Assembly: GCF_005049105.1 (NCBI RefSeq)
Contig: NZ_SUKA01000003.1
Span: 186,001 to 250,000 of the forward strand
DNA: 64,000 bases
Reading direction: 5' to 3'
Source of the DNA: Sphingobacterium alkalisoli
Lineage (GTDB): Bacteria; Bacteroidota; Bacteroidia; Sphingobacteriales; Sphingobacteriaceae
The notes below the pieces were generated by a model. The model ran no database searches. It worked only from the letters and a program-made list of their open reading frames with translations, and had not been told where the DNA came from. The position numbers were made by a program, and so were the translations under genes. Position 1 is the first letter of the stretch; each line of letters starts with the position of its first letter. This document shows, in pieces, positions 8,920 to 17,869 of the stretch.

Positions 8920-10980
8920 TTATGTTTTTGATTTCAGGTATTTATACAGTTCAATTTGGGATCTGTGTTGTGGTTTCCCGTTTTCTACATAGGCGTTACT
9001 TAATTCATTATCCAATATCCGTGTCTTGACGTTCCCTTTGAGCTGAATTTTAAGCATATCTATTAACTCTGCTTTGAGCTTTTTGTCAGATATACGCAAG
9101 GCCGCCTCTACACGATGGTCTAAATTGCGTGTCATCCAGTCGGCTGAAGAGATATAGACATGCTCCTTACCTGCATTGTGAAAGTACATCACACGTGCGT
9201 GTTCTAAATATTCGTCTACGATACTTATCGCATGTATAGGTTGCTGAAAATTCTTCTGATTCACCCCACAATAAATACTGCGTACAATCATTTCCACTTT
9301 TACACCTACCTGTGCGGCATCGTAAATTTTCTTTATCAGAATCTTGTCACTCAATGAATTGACCTTGATGATCATATGTGCTTTACGTCCGGCTTTTGCT
9401 TCCGCTATTTCCACATCCAAATAGGAGAGAATTGCATTACGCATATCCGTAGGACAGACCAATAGGCCTGTTCCCATCTTCAACGTTTGCTGTAGATCTA
9501 GCTTTGGCCGTTTTAGCGCATTGAACACTTTATTGATATCGGCCATAACAGCTCTGTTGCTTGTCATTAGGCAATAGTCGCCATATATCTTAGCCGTTTT
9601 TTCATTTATATTACCGGTACTAACGAAACCATATTGAACAGTCTTATTATTTACCCTCTTTTTGATTACACAGAGTTTGGCGTGTATCTTTTTATGTGGA
9701 ATACCTATCAGAACATGAACACCCTCCATTTCAAAGCGTTCTTTCCATTCCAGATTATGCTCTTCATCGAATCTAGCACGTAATTCGAGCATTACGGTAA
9801 CAGCTTTGCCGTTGCGTGCAGCATTTATCAATGCATTTCCAATTTTAGAATTACTAGCTAGCCGATAGGCTGTAATTTGGATGGTTTTTACGTCGGGATC
9901 CATAGCAGCTTCTCGCAGTAAATCGATTAGCGGGCGAAACGTATGATATGGAAAGGAGAGGAGCACATCCTTGTTAATAATTACATCCGTAATCCGCTGT
10001 TGATTCGCAAACTGAGGATGCGTAAAAGAGGTTCTTTCTTCTGGTTGATGGTACTTTTTGAAGACGTTAGGAAACTCCATAAAATTCTTAAAATTATGGA
10101 TTTTTTGTCCTGGTATAATACTGTCTTTCTTAGAAATATTAAGCTTCTTAATAAGAAACTCCAATAGTTTTTCATCCATTTCTTTGTCAAACACAAAGCG
10201 GGTAGGTTTCCCTTTTCGTCTGCTTTTCACCGCCTTCGCTATTTTCTCGGCAAAGTTGGTGTTTATATCATTATCTAAATCGAATTCAGCGTCTTTGGTA
10301 ATCTTAAACGCATGGGCCTGGAATTCGTCAAATCCAAAGTAAGAAAAAATGTAAGGAAGATTGAATTTTATTATATCTTCCAATAACATAACATGAACCT
10401 GGTTTTTGGATGACGGCAATATCGTAAAACGTCCTAATTGGCTGGAGGGTATCTCTATGATAGCAAACTTGGTTTCATACTGCCAATCTTTCTTAATCAT
10501 CGCGACTCCCAGATACAGCGATTTGTCCCTTAGATAAGGCATCGGATTAGCATCACTTAAAATGAGTGGGATAACGTTAGACTCTATCTCATCTTGGTAG
10601 TATTGATGGATAAATTTTTCCTGTTCTTCGTTAAGATTTTCACTTGTTTTGATGTACACATGCTGTTTAGCCATCTCTTTCTGCACATCTTCCCACACTG
10701 AATTAAATTTCTTTTGCTGACGGATCACTTCTTCATGGATTTCTTCCAATATCAGCTGGGGCTTTTCAAAGAAAATATCTTTTGCCTCTTTTTCGTCAAC
10801 TACCAGCGCTCTTTTAAGTCCGGCTACCCGCACACGAAAAAATTCATCCAGATTATTGGAAAATATACCCAAAAACTTTAAACGGGAGGGCAAGGGTACA
10901 GTTTCATCTGCTGCTTCTTGTAGCACTCTTCCATTAAAACTTAACCAACTAATATCTCTAGGTATATACTTTCTTGACAT
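8920..10980 (-). CDS. ppk1: Polyphosphate kinase 1
   Basis: 686 residues with the four PPK1 parts: N domain (YIPRDISWLSFNGRVLQEA), head domain, and the two phospholipase D-like catalytic domains. H433 in HKKIHAKLCVI corresponds to the autophosphorylated histidine (H435 in E. coli), and the SADWMTRNLDHR segment lies in the second catalytic domain. The enzyme polymerises ATP gamma-phosphate into polyphosphate and can run in reverse. It lies between a small membrane-protein gene upstream and the radical SAM gene downstream on the same strand. No exopolyphosphatase gene is adjacent. Confidence 0.97.
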   Translation of the reverse strand: MSRKYIPRDISWLSFNGRVLQEAADETVPLPSRLKFLGIFSNNLDEFFRVRVAGLKRALVVDEKEAKDIFFEKPQLILEEIHEEVIRQQKKFNSVWEDVQKEMAKQHVYIKTSENLNEEQEKFIHQYYQDEIESNVIPLILSDANPMPYLRDKSLYLGVAMIKKDWQYETKFAIIEIPSSQLGRFTILPSSKNQVHVMLLEDIIKFNLPYIFSYFGFDEFQAHAFKITKDAEFDLDNDINTNFAEKIAKAVKSRRKGKPTRFVFDKEMDEKLLEFLIKKLNISKKDSIIPGQKIHNFKNFMEFPNVFKKYHQPEERTSFTHPQFANQQRITDVIINKDVLLSFPYHTFRPLIDLLREAAMDPDVKTIQITAYRLASNSKIGNALINAARNGKAVTVMLELRARFDEEHNLEWKERFEMEGVHVLIGIPHKKIHAKLCVIKKRVNNKTVQYGFVSTGNINEKTAKIYGDYCLMTSNRAVMADINKVFNALKRPKLDLQQTLKMGTGLLVCPTDMRNAILSYLDVEIAEAKAGRKAHMIIKVNSLSDKILIKKIYDAAQVGVKVEMIVRSIYCGVNQKNFQQPIHAISIVDEYLEHARVMYFHNAGKEHVYISSADWMTRNLDHRVEAALRISDKKLKAELIDMLKIQLKGNVKTRILDNELSNAYVENGKPQHRSQIELYKYLKSKT

Positions 10981-11057
10981 TATTAAACGAATATATTGTA
11001 GCCAAATCTATATTATTGATGTTAGCTTAATGTTAAAATAATATGAATAAGATAAAA

Positions 11058-11438
11058 TTAATCTGTACCTCTTCTTTTTGCGATGTATAAGGCTGAATAT
11101 CTTGTGGTATCATAATGCGGACTTTCTACTGTGAGCGAGGTAGGATAGGGACTGCTTTTATCAAAAAAATAAATCGTCGTTATACTATTGAAATCATTTG
11201 TAGGGAATAAATCGGCACAAGCATCATAATTTGCTACTGAAGGATCACCCACAGTAACTGCATAGATCCGTACGACTCCGCCTTTATTTTGTTCGTTTCG
11301 AACAAATGCTACCTCTTCAAAGTTTCCTGGAATATCCTGAAGCCCCGGTTGGCTGTAGGCCTGCCAAATGAGATAAACCAATATTAAAATAACAGGTATG
11401 GCAATAAACCATATTCTTTTAGATCTTTTTTGCTTCAT
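11058..11438 (-). CDS. Unknown small membrane-anchored protein
   Basis: 126 residues. A basic N-terminus (MKQKRSKR) and one hydrophobic helix (about 9-26) suggest an inner-membrane anchor with the rest in the periplasm. The remainder has beta-strand character (EEVAFVRNE, VVRIYAVTVGD, SITTIYFFD) and ends YIAKRRGTD. I recognise no family. Its ATG overlaps the stop of the DJ-1/PfpI gene by one base (TAATG), so translation is probably coupled. Confidence 0.6.
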   Translation of the reverse strand: MKQKRSKRIWFIAIPVILILVYLIWQAYSQPGLQDIPGNFEEVAFVRNEQNKGGVVRIYAVTVGDPSVANYDACADLFPTNDFNSITTIYFFDKSSPYPTSLTVESPHYDTTRYSALYIAKRRGTD

Positions 11439-12016
11439 TATAAGTTTATCGTGATGCCTAATAGTTTATAGAAATCTTTCAAAATAGCCTGGTGTCCAGG
11501 CCAAGCTGGAGAGGTGACCAGATTGCCATCGACCACGGATTGATCGGCAGGTATATTTTTCCATGTTCCTCCAGCGAGCTCTATATCGGGACCGACTGCA
11601 ACATAAGCGGTCAGTGTTCTGCCTTTGAGGACCCGTGCCGTAGTAAGTACTTGGATGCCATGGCAAATGGCCGCTACTGGTCGGTCTGTTTCAAAGAAAT
11701 ATTGTACAATTTCAATCACGCGCTTATTAAGACGGATATATTCTGCTGAACGGCCTCCGGCAATGTATAATCCGTCATAATCTGCTGGATCAACGGTATC
11801 AAAATCTTTGTTTATAACAAAATTGTGTCCACGAAGTTCCTTGTATGTATGATCGCCGGTGAAATCGTGCACCGCAGTAGGTATCAAATCACCTTTTTTT
11901 CGGTCAGGCGCTATCGCATGTACTTCAATACCTAGTGCACCCATTGCCTGAAAAGGCACCATTGCTTCGTAGTCTTCAACATAATCTCCTACCAACAGTA
12001 ATATTTTCTTTGCCAT
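11438..12016 (-). CDS. DJ-1/PfpI-family protein
   Basis: 192 residues. The nucleophile elbow is AAICHGIQ with C118 followed by H119; E14 (YVEDYE) is placed like the conserved glutamate of the family; AGGRSAEYIR forms the oxyanion loop. Members act as glyoxalases or deglycases, or were described as intracellular peptidases; the exact activity here is open. It is 55 bases downstream of the FMN reductase gene and coupled to the next gene, which suggests a small redox or carbonyl-stress operon (inference). Confidence 0.85.
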   Translation of the reverse strand: MAKKILLLVGDYVEDYEAMVPFQAMGALGIEVHAIAPDRKKGDLIPTAVHDFTGDHTYKELRGHNFVINKDFDTVDPADYDGLYIAGGRSAEYIRLNKRVIEIVQYFFETDRPVAAICHGIQVLTTARVLKGRTLTAYVAVGPDIELAGGTWKNIPADQSVVDGNLVTSPAWPGHQAILKDFYKLLGITINL

Positions 12017-12071
12017 AATGATTGTATGTTTTGTGTATTTATAATTAAATATATAACCCGTAAGCGAAATA

Positions 12072-12635
12072 TTAGTTTTTTTCCGTTTGAATTTTTGCTA
12101 ATTCCCTTTTCGTTTTACGCACTTTTGCTTCCAGCTTACTTCGGTAAAGCATATTGATTACGCCTTTACCTTCTTCAAAATTATTATTAAAGTCCGGAAG
12201 TGAGAAGGTTTCTAATACAATGCCTCCATCAAAAGGCATTCTGTTTGTGGCAATATCCAGCACACTTTGCCCTCCGCGTGATCCATTACTTGTAGCAATT
12301 AGGAACATCGGTTTATTAGGATAAGGCTTTCTTCCTTTGATGCGAGATACCCAATCTAAAATATTTTTATACGCTGCGGAATAATTGCCATTATGCTCGG
12401 CGAAGGAAATAAGTATAAAATCCGCCCAGTCAACTTTATCAGAAAAATCTAACGCCAACTTTGGAATCCCATCCTGAAGTTGTCGATCATAAGAGTAAAG
12501 CGGTATTTCATAATCATTTAAATCAATTATTTCAATAATATCCTCCGGTTCCTTATAATACTTACTGATACTGCTTACTAGTTTTTTATTAATGGATTGC
12601 GAACTATTACTCGCAGCAAATACTAATATTTTCAT
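12072..12635 (-). CDS. NADPH-dependent FMN reductase-like flavoprotein
   Basis: 187 residues with a flavodoxin-like fold: phosphate-binding loop ASNSSQSINKKL at 9-20, SFAEHNGNYSAAYKNILDW near 75-95, and ATSNGSRGGQSVL near 112-125. This matches the NADPH-dependent FMN reductase family (azoreductase/chromate reductase-like), which transfers electrons from NAD(P)H through FMN to quinones or other acceptors. It is the first gene of the putative operon with the DJ-1/PfpI protein and the small membrane protein. Confidence 0.85.
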   Translation of the reverse strand: MKILVFAASNSSQSINKKLVSSISKYYKEPEDIIEIIDLNDYEIPLYSYDRQLQDGIPKLALDFSDKVDWADFILISFAEHNGNYSAAYKNILDWVSRIKGRKPYPNKPMFLIATSNGSRGGQSVLDIATNRMPFDGGIVLETFSLPDFNNNFEEGKGVINMLYRSKLEAKVRKTKRELAKIQTEKN

Positions 12636-12841
12636 TAGAATATAATTTTTTGTTTATCATCGCTTAATTCATTATATGTGTAACTGAAAACCAAGATAGT
12701 TTTATCTTCTAAATTTACAAAGTATTTTGTGCAAGTAGATAGGAAAGAGAAAATATATAGCTAAAAAAGATGGTGGCGTTTAAGGATAAACTTTTCACCA
12801 TCCGATTTGTTTGTTTCTAGTAACAACACTATTTCGATACC

Positions 12842-13834
12842 ATGGAAAAACGAACAGGGAATTTTTTTAAAGATACATTTGCCGTTTTAAAAAATTCAGC
12901 AATGGGTTTTACAAATGAAGATAGTTTGAAATATAGTGCATCACTAGCGTATTACACTGTTTTTTCTCTTGGTCCAATATTGGTACTGATGATCTCCTTA
13001 GCAAGTATTTTTTTCGGTGAAGAAGCTATTAAAGGGAAACTGTTTAGCGAATTAAACGCACTCGTGGGAGCCAGCGCCGCGAGACAGATCCAAGAAGTCA
13101 TTAAGAACTTGGAACTCTCGGGCAAATCAACTATCGCACTTATTATCAGTATTGTGACCTTGTTAATAGGGGCTACAACCGTTTTTGGTGATATTCAAAA
13201 TTCCATTAATAAAATATGGCATGTACGGGCAAAACCGAAAAAGGGTTGGTTAAAGGTAATTAAAGACAGGGTGTTATCTTCATCTTTGGTAATAGGCCTT
13301 GGCTTTTTGTTGGTGGTCACACTAATAGTGAATGGTATTATTTTGGCATTTACCGAGCGGTTACAACGTCATTTTCCGGATATGACTGTATTCTTAATGG
13401 ATGCTATTAATTTCTTTATCACGTTTGGTGTTATATTTGTATTATTTAGTGTAATTTTTAAAGTACTACCCGATGTAAATATTACTTGGCGAACTGTTCG
13501 TTCGGGTGCATTATTTACTTCGGTACTCTTCGTAATAGGTAGATTGTTGATCGGAATATACCTACAAAACTCGGGCACAGAATCGACTTATGGGGCCGCT
13601 GGTTCTATTGTTTTGATTTTGCTTTGGGTGTATTATACGGCTGCAATATTGTATTTCGGTGCGGTATTTACGCGGGAATATGCCACGTTTAAGGGGATTC
13701 CTATACAACCTTCGGAATTTGCCGTACATGTGGAATTACATGAGATGGAGAAGGAGGTAAACGAAGTACCGCCCGCTCCGTTAAAAAAGGAAGATCAAGT
13801 TATTGAAGCAAAAGATCCAAATAAAGGATTCTAA
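12842..13834 (+). CDS. YihY/BrkB-family inner-membrane protein
   Basis: 330 residues with about six membrane helices (about 35-58, 97-118, 141-165, 180-203, 218-238, 250-275) and the family signatures ASLAYYTVFSLGPILVL, GATTVFGDIQNSINKIW and LLWVYYTAAILYFGAVFTREYA. The C-terminus is cytosolic and charged (KEVNEVPPAPLKKEDQ). The family was once linked to RNase BN by mistake; its function is unknown. It is transcribed away from the FMN reductase gene across a 206-base gap. Confidence 0.9.
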   Translation: MEKRTGNFFKDTFAVLKNSAMGFTNEDSLKYSASLAYYTVFSLGPILVLMISLASIFFGEEAIKGKLFSELNALVGASAARQIQEVIKNLELSGKSTIALIISIVTLLIGATTVFGDIQNSINKIWHVRAKPKKGWLKVIKDRVLSSSLVIGLGFLLVVTLIVNGIILAFTERLQRHFPDMTVFLMDAINFFITFGVIFVLFSVIFKVLPDVNITWRTVRSGALFTSVLFVIGRLLIGIYLQNSGTESTYGAAGSIVLILLWVYYTAAILYFGAVFTREYATFKGIPIQPSEFAVHVELHEMEKEVNEVPPAPLKKEDQVIEAKDPNKGF

Positions 13835-13852
13835 AACAGTAGGTACTAGAAC

Positions 13853-13900
13853 AGCAAAAAAGCCATTAGGTTGGAAATCCAATCAAATGGCTTTTTGCTT
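13853..13900. terminator. Bidirectional terminator between brkB-like and ATP-grasp genes
   Basis: The arm 13853-13867 (ending AGCCATT) pairs with 13886-13899 (starting AATGGCT) with one bulged A; an inner GGTTGG/CCAATC pairing extends the hairpin. A and T runs flank both sides, which fits two convergent genes. Confidence 0.75.
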
Positions 13901-14907
13901 TATTGATTATAGAATTTTTTAATTTTGTTCTCTAAATTTTCGATCACGACTGTGCTGTAATCGACGTCATTTAATCGGGATGCCTGTCCTAATGCACCGG
14001 GACTAAAGACATTGATTTCCATTATTTTATCTCCCACGATATCTAGTCCTACAAAATACATATTATCTTCTACAAGCTTATTAGCAACTTTATTAACGAG
14101 GGTAAGTACTTTTTCATTGATAAAGGCTTGTTCAGCTTTGGCGCCTTGGTGGATATTACTGCGAATTTCGTCCCCTTGCTGTACACGGTTTACAGCGGCA
14201 TATTTTCCGTCTACTATAATAGGTTTTCCATCCAATAAGAAAAAACGTATATCGCCCTTTACCGCTTCTGAAAGATATTCTTGCGCAATTGCATACCCAT
14301 CTCTACAGATAACTTCGACGATCTGCTTCAAATTCTGACGTTCGTCGAAAGGGATCATAAATACATTTTTTCCCCCAGACCCCTTTAGCGGTTTCAGTAT
14401 GATTTTGTCTTGCTGCTCTTCTAAGAAGGAGATGACGTCTTCATGGTTTCTGGTTACAATAGTCTTCGGTCGCACTTCTTTTGGAAAGTTTTCTAAATAT
14501 AGTTTGTTACTCGCTTGTATAAGGGTATCTGGATCATTGACCACCAGACGTCCGTTATTTTTGACCAACTGTGCGAATTGAATACCCATTGCCGCTGCCC
14601 AAGGTCTATTGATCATATCCAGTACTGGATCAAAACGGAGCCATAACACATCGATATCCTGTAAATCAACAGTTTGCTTCTTATTATTTCGAAGGGTATT
14701 CAATAAATCTTCTCCGTTATCAATACCGGAGCCTGGTTCTGCGACTCGGCCATGCGCCTCGATACTTTGCTCATTTCGGTAAATGAAATCAGCTAGTCCG
14801 ATATAAATGATTGTATGACCACGTTTTAGTGCTGTCAGTGCTAGCACAGTGGTTGTGAAAGCTACTTCTTCTTTATGTGTCTGATTGATTAAAAAGGCTA
14901 TTTTCAT
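13900..14907 (-). CDS. Glutathione-synthetase-like ATP-grasp ligase
   Basis: 335 residues. The N-terminal pre-ATP-grasp domain (KIAFLINQTHKE) is followed by the ATP-grasp domain with NDPDTLIQASNKLYLENFP near 125-145, the glycine-rich loop LKPLKGSGGKNVFMI near 172-186, AQEYLSEAVKGDIRFFLLDGK near 208-230, and VGLDIVGDKIMEINVFSPGAL near 285-305 holding the Mg/ATP acidic residues. This is the GshB architecture. Glutathione synthesis is doubtful because no gshA-like gene is nearby. It is the third gene of an operon with a metallopeptidase and an amidohydrolase, so it may join an amino acid or peptide to another acceptor (inference). Confidence 0.85.
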   Translation of the reverse strand: MKIAFLINQTHKEEVAFTTTVLALTALKRGHTIIYIGLADFIYRNEQSIEAHGRVAEPGSGIDNGEDLLNTLRNNKKQTVDLQDIDVLWLRFDPVLDMINRPWAAAMGIQFAQLVKNNGRLVVNDPDTLIQASNKLYLENFPKEVRPKTIVTRNHEDVISFLEEQQDKIILKPLKGSGGKNVFMIPFDERQNLKQIVEVICRDGYAIAQEYLSEAVKGDIRFFLLDGKPIIVDGKYAAVNRVQQGDEIRSNIHQGAKAEQAFINEKVLTLVNKVANKLVEDNMYFVGLDIVGDKIMEINVFSPGALGQASRLNDVDYSTVVIENLENKIKKFYNQ

Positions 14908-14967
14908 GCGTATAAGCTTGTTTAGTGAGTTATTGTTTTAAGGTATTAACGTGTTTATAAGCGCGGA

Positions 14968-16797
14968 CTAGTGATTAATAAGGGTAAATATATTCCCGAT
15001 TTTATTTAAATCGCGGTGTCTTTCCATATTCTCTATACTCAGGTAACGGGGTACCAATGCAGGAGGCCGTAAGATACCGCGTTGTGTTAGATCTTGTACG
15101 ATAGGCAAATAATCTTCGCGTATTTTTCCTATGGTTAATAGACGAATATCTTTACCTTCCTTGAGGTATTGGATTAATTCGATGAGACCTTGAAGATAAA
15201 GTGCATCTTTGGTAAGGCCGCCACCACGGTATACCCGCATGGTCATTTGAAATGCAGTCTGGTTAGCAAATTCATATTCTTCACTAAGCATCGAAAAAGT
15301 TTCGATAAAGGAATGTCCCATCAACATATGGCGCACGGCTATTACACGACCGGCAATGATACGCAAGCGATCATTTGTTAGGCCTCCGATTAGGTATTCC
15401 GCAAATACGGCTAGACCTTCTTGAAGCTGTTCGTAACCTGGTACGCCAAGGCTAAATAAACTTAAAGGCTGGGCCTTCCCATTAAAATAAGTTACGATAT
15501 GTGTACCGACTTCATGCTGGATTAGTGCTTTTGCCCGCTTCATTCCTATTTGGTATTCTTTGCTTATATTAAGAACGCCTCGATTTACCATTACGCCGGA
15601 AATATCATCCCTTACACGTACTGTGGTATTGAAGTCCGGTCGTTGAGCTTGCAGGTATTTTATCTCATCATGCGCTAACTGTGCAAATTCATGCGCATCT
15701 AACTTTACCTTATCATCAGGATCCGAAGGCTCATCGCGCTCGATGACCGTCAATAACGCCTTGGCAATATTCAACAGTTTGTCGCTTACGTTGCCAAATA
15801 CCTGTAAGCTTCCATGCATAAAATCTTCTTTTCCTCGATCACTCAACATCGACATCATTGCATCCAATTCGCTTCGTTTATCCCGAAATAAATATGCAAT
15901 AGTGGGATCATATAAATCTTCAATTCGTAAATTATATAAGTTTCGCTTAACTAAGTCGGGATCTATTGGCATAGGACGGTAAATAAATTTTGGTGCACGA
16001 TAGAACTTATCTTTCTTGAATTGCAACCAGGCTTCATGGGCGTTAATGGGTGTTACCAGAAGCAAAAAATCAAATTTCTGGCTTTCCTGCGCTAATTTTT
16101 TATCAATATCCAATACTGATTTAGATAACTCTTCATGTGTTTGTAATTTGAACTCTGCCGCTTTAACTGTTGTATGGATGCGTAGAAACTCAAAAAATAG
16201 CCGTGACAAACTCTTACCTAAAGTTTCGCGAAAATGACGCAGTAGGATAGGGAGAATATGGCCCTGACGATCAACATACCGTTGTTTTATAGATACCCCC
16301 AACGACATAATCTGCTTTTCCTGTAACTCTTTTAAGGTGAATAGATCGGCATGTCCATCCGGCTTGGGTACTTTACTCAATTTTTCGAGGGCAACAGTGA
16401 TATCTGGTGCTTCCAGTACAATATTTTTGGCAAAATATTCTGCAAGTTGCAAGGCATTTTTTTGAGATAATTGAATCGATATATCTTGCACCTGATCTTC
16501 GGGTGCATTCCAAACTTCTATCACAAGACATGATCCAAATTCCTTTGCCAAGGCTTCTGCTATAACACCTATCCACTCTTCCCTCGTAAAATCCGTTTTA
16601 TAAATAATACTTGCCGTCTCGGATTTGGCCAGTTCTGAAAGCATTCGATCTTTACCCACTATAGGTATACGGTAAACAAAAAGGTACGGTACAATCTTAT
16701 TAAAAATCAATTTGCCGACATTGGGTATCTGCTGATGGAAAGGCTCTTTTTCTTTTATAGCCTGCATAATCTGCTGAATTGTTTTATCGTCTTGCAT
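14968..16797 (-). CDS. QEGLA-motif metallopeptidase, DUF1704 family
   Basis: 609 residues. The C-terminal half carries H428-E-V-G-T-H432, an HExxxH gluzincin-type zinc motif, and Q459-E460-G-L-A, in which E460 should be the third zinc ligand; this is the diagnostic pair of the family annotated as flavohemoglobin expression-modulating QEGLA proteins. The same family includes the vertebrate tubulin carboxypeptidase MATCAP (KIAA0895L), so cleavage of a C-terminal residue from a protein or peptide is plausible (inference). The first 240 or so residues are an extra region without a motif I recognise. No signal peptide, so cytosolic. It overlaps the upstream amidohydrolase gene by 14 bases. Confidence 0.85.
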   Translation of the reverse strand: MQDDKTIQQIMQAIKEKEPFHQQIPNVGKLIFNKIVPYLFVYRIPIVGKDRMLSELAKSETASIIYKTDFTREEWIGVIAEALAKEFGSCLVIEVWNAPEDQVQDISIQLSQKNALQLAEYFAKNIVLEAPDITVALEKLSKVPKPDGHADLFTLKELQEKQIMSLGVSIKQRYVDRQGHILPILLRHFRETLGKSLSRLFFEFLRIHTTVKAAEFKLQTHEELSKSVLDIDKKLAQESQKFDFLLLVTPINAHEAWLQFKKDKFYRAPKFIYRPMPIDPDLVKRNLYNLRIEDLYDPTIAYLFRDKRSELDAMMSMLSDRGKEDFMHGSLQVFGNVSDKLLNIAKALLTVIERDEPSDPDDKVKLDAHEFAQLAHDEIKYLQAQRPDFNTTVRVRDDISGVMVNRGVLNISKEYQIGMKRAKALIQHEVGTHIVTYFNGKAQPLSLFSLGVPGYEQLQEGLAVFAEYLIGGLTNDRLRIIAGRVIAVRHMLMGHSFIETFSMLSEEYEFANQTAFQMTMRVYRGGGLTKDALYLQGLIELIQYLKEGKDIRLLTIGKIREDYLPIVQDLTQRGILRPPALVPRYLSIENMERHRDLNKIGNIFTLINH

Positions 16798-17587
16798 CGT
16801 TGAAATTATATTCCTGTAAATCTGTTAAGGCGTTCATAAGAACTTGTCTATAAGCCATGATATCTTGGATATATGGTTCGCCTGTCCATTCGTCCATAAA
16901 ATCTTTTCTAAATTCAATGGATAATACACAACCTTTTTCTCCAAACTTTTCATTGATAAATTTCGAAAGATAGCCTCCCTTAAATTTTACATTTTCACGA
17001 ATATCGATTGGTTGGGAGAGATATGTCTGATTCTGTATAGAGGCTATAAAATGTTGAATGAGTGGCCGCCATTTGAGATGATTGTGTATGGTACCCAAAT
17101 TGATTTGCGGATTTGCTTCCTTATCGACTTCTTCATCCGGTGCGGACCTCTTGCAATTAAAACTATGAATATCCAATACGACAAAATATCCATGGTCATC
17201 GATTGTACGCTGAATCAGCGTTTCTATTTCCTTGAATACGCTTTCATATTCATTTTTTAAAGCTTTGACATGCTCTTCTGGAAGATCCTTCCAAACAGAT
17301 AATCCCCATGCTTGGTCGGGATGCAAATAAATTGCATCATCTATCATTCTATTAATATCCAGCTGAAAACGAGATGTACTAACTATAAATTTATTAACGG
17401 GTAACTCAGCTATCGTACCAGTATATGGATCCTCTTCCCTAAATCTCTGCTTATCATTAAGTTGCATGTAATTTGTCAAAACGGAATTTATACGATTTCC
17501 ATCGTGAACAGCGAAAGACCAAAACGGACTATTACTGGCATGAACATAATATGCGAAAAAATCAGACATAAGATTGTTGTTTTTCAT
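16784..17587 (-). CDS. N-formylglutamate amidohydrolase-like protein
   Basis: 267 residues; M7 (MSDFF) is an alternative start. Motifs of the N-formylglutamate amidohydrolase family are present: FAVHDGNR near 24-31, LDINRMID near 77-84, VVLDIHSFNCKR near 136-147 and LSIEFRKDFMDEW near 223-235. These hold the likely zinc ligands. Classic family members hydrolyse N-formyl-glutamate in histidine breakdown, but no hut genes are present. It is the first gene of an operon with the DUF1704 peptidase and ATP-grasp ligase and overlaps the former by 14 bases. Confidence 0.85.
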   Translation of the reverse strand: MKNNNLMSDFFAYYVHASNSPFWSFAVHDGNRINSVLTNYMQLNDKQRFREEDPYTGTIAELPVNKFIVSTSRFQLDINRMIDDAIYLHPDQAWGLSVWKDLPEEHVKALKNEYESVFKEIETLIQRTIDDHGYFVVLDIHSFNCKRSAPDEEVDKEANPQINLGTIHNHLKWRPLIQHFIASIQNQTYLSQPIDIRENVKFKGGYLSKFINEKFGEKGCVLSIEFRKDFMDEWTGEPYIQDIMAYRQVLMNALTDLQEYNFNDARR

Positions 17588-17618
17588 GTAAATAAATTGC
17601 CTTTGTAAGGTGATGAAG

Positions 17619-17637
17619 CTTGCCTACCGCAGGCAGG
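17619..17637. repeat. Short GC-rich palindrome, possible dispersed repeat
   Basis: TGCCT (17621-17625) and AGGCA (17631-17635) face each other around ACCGC in an otherwise AT-rich divergent intergenic region. It has the look of the small GC-rich palindromes scattered in some Bacteroidota genomes. No second copy is visible in this window. Confidence 0.4.
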
Positions 17638-17869
17638 AATGAAGTTATTTATCACAGCCTTTTTTGTGTGCAGTAACTGATGCAGGTTCATTACAATTAA
17701 ATTAGTAAACGTATAAGGGATTGAAAAGTTTGCTATCCTTGTTATCGAGTCTCCAGATCTAATGAACGGAACAGAGGTAGCGTAATAATATTTTTTATTT
17801 GTAAATACTTTGGAATTACAAATAATTATTCGATATTAGATTTATCCAACTTATTGTTTACCACTACGG

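Noticed and set aside
16784..17587. N-formylglutamate amidohydrolase as part of histidine breakdown
   Set aside because: No hutH, hutU, hutI or similar gene is near, and the operon partners point elsewhere.
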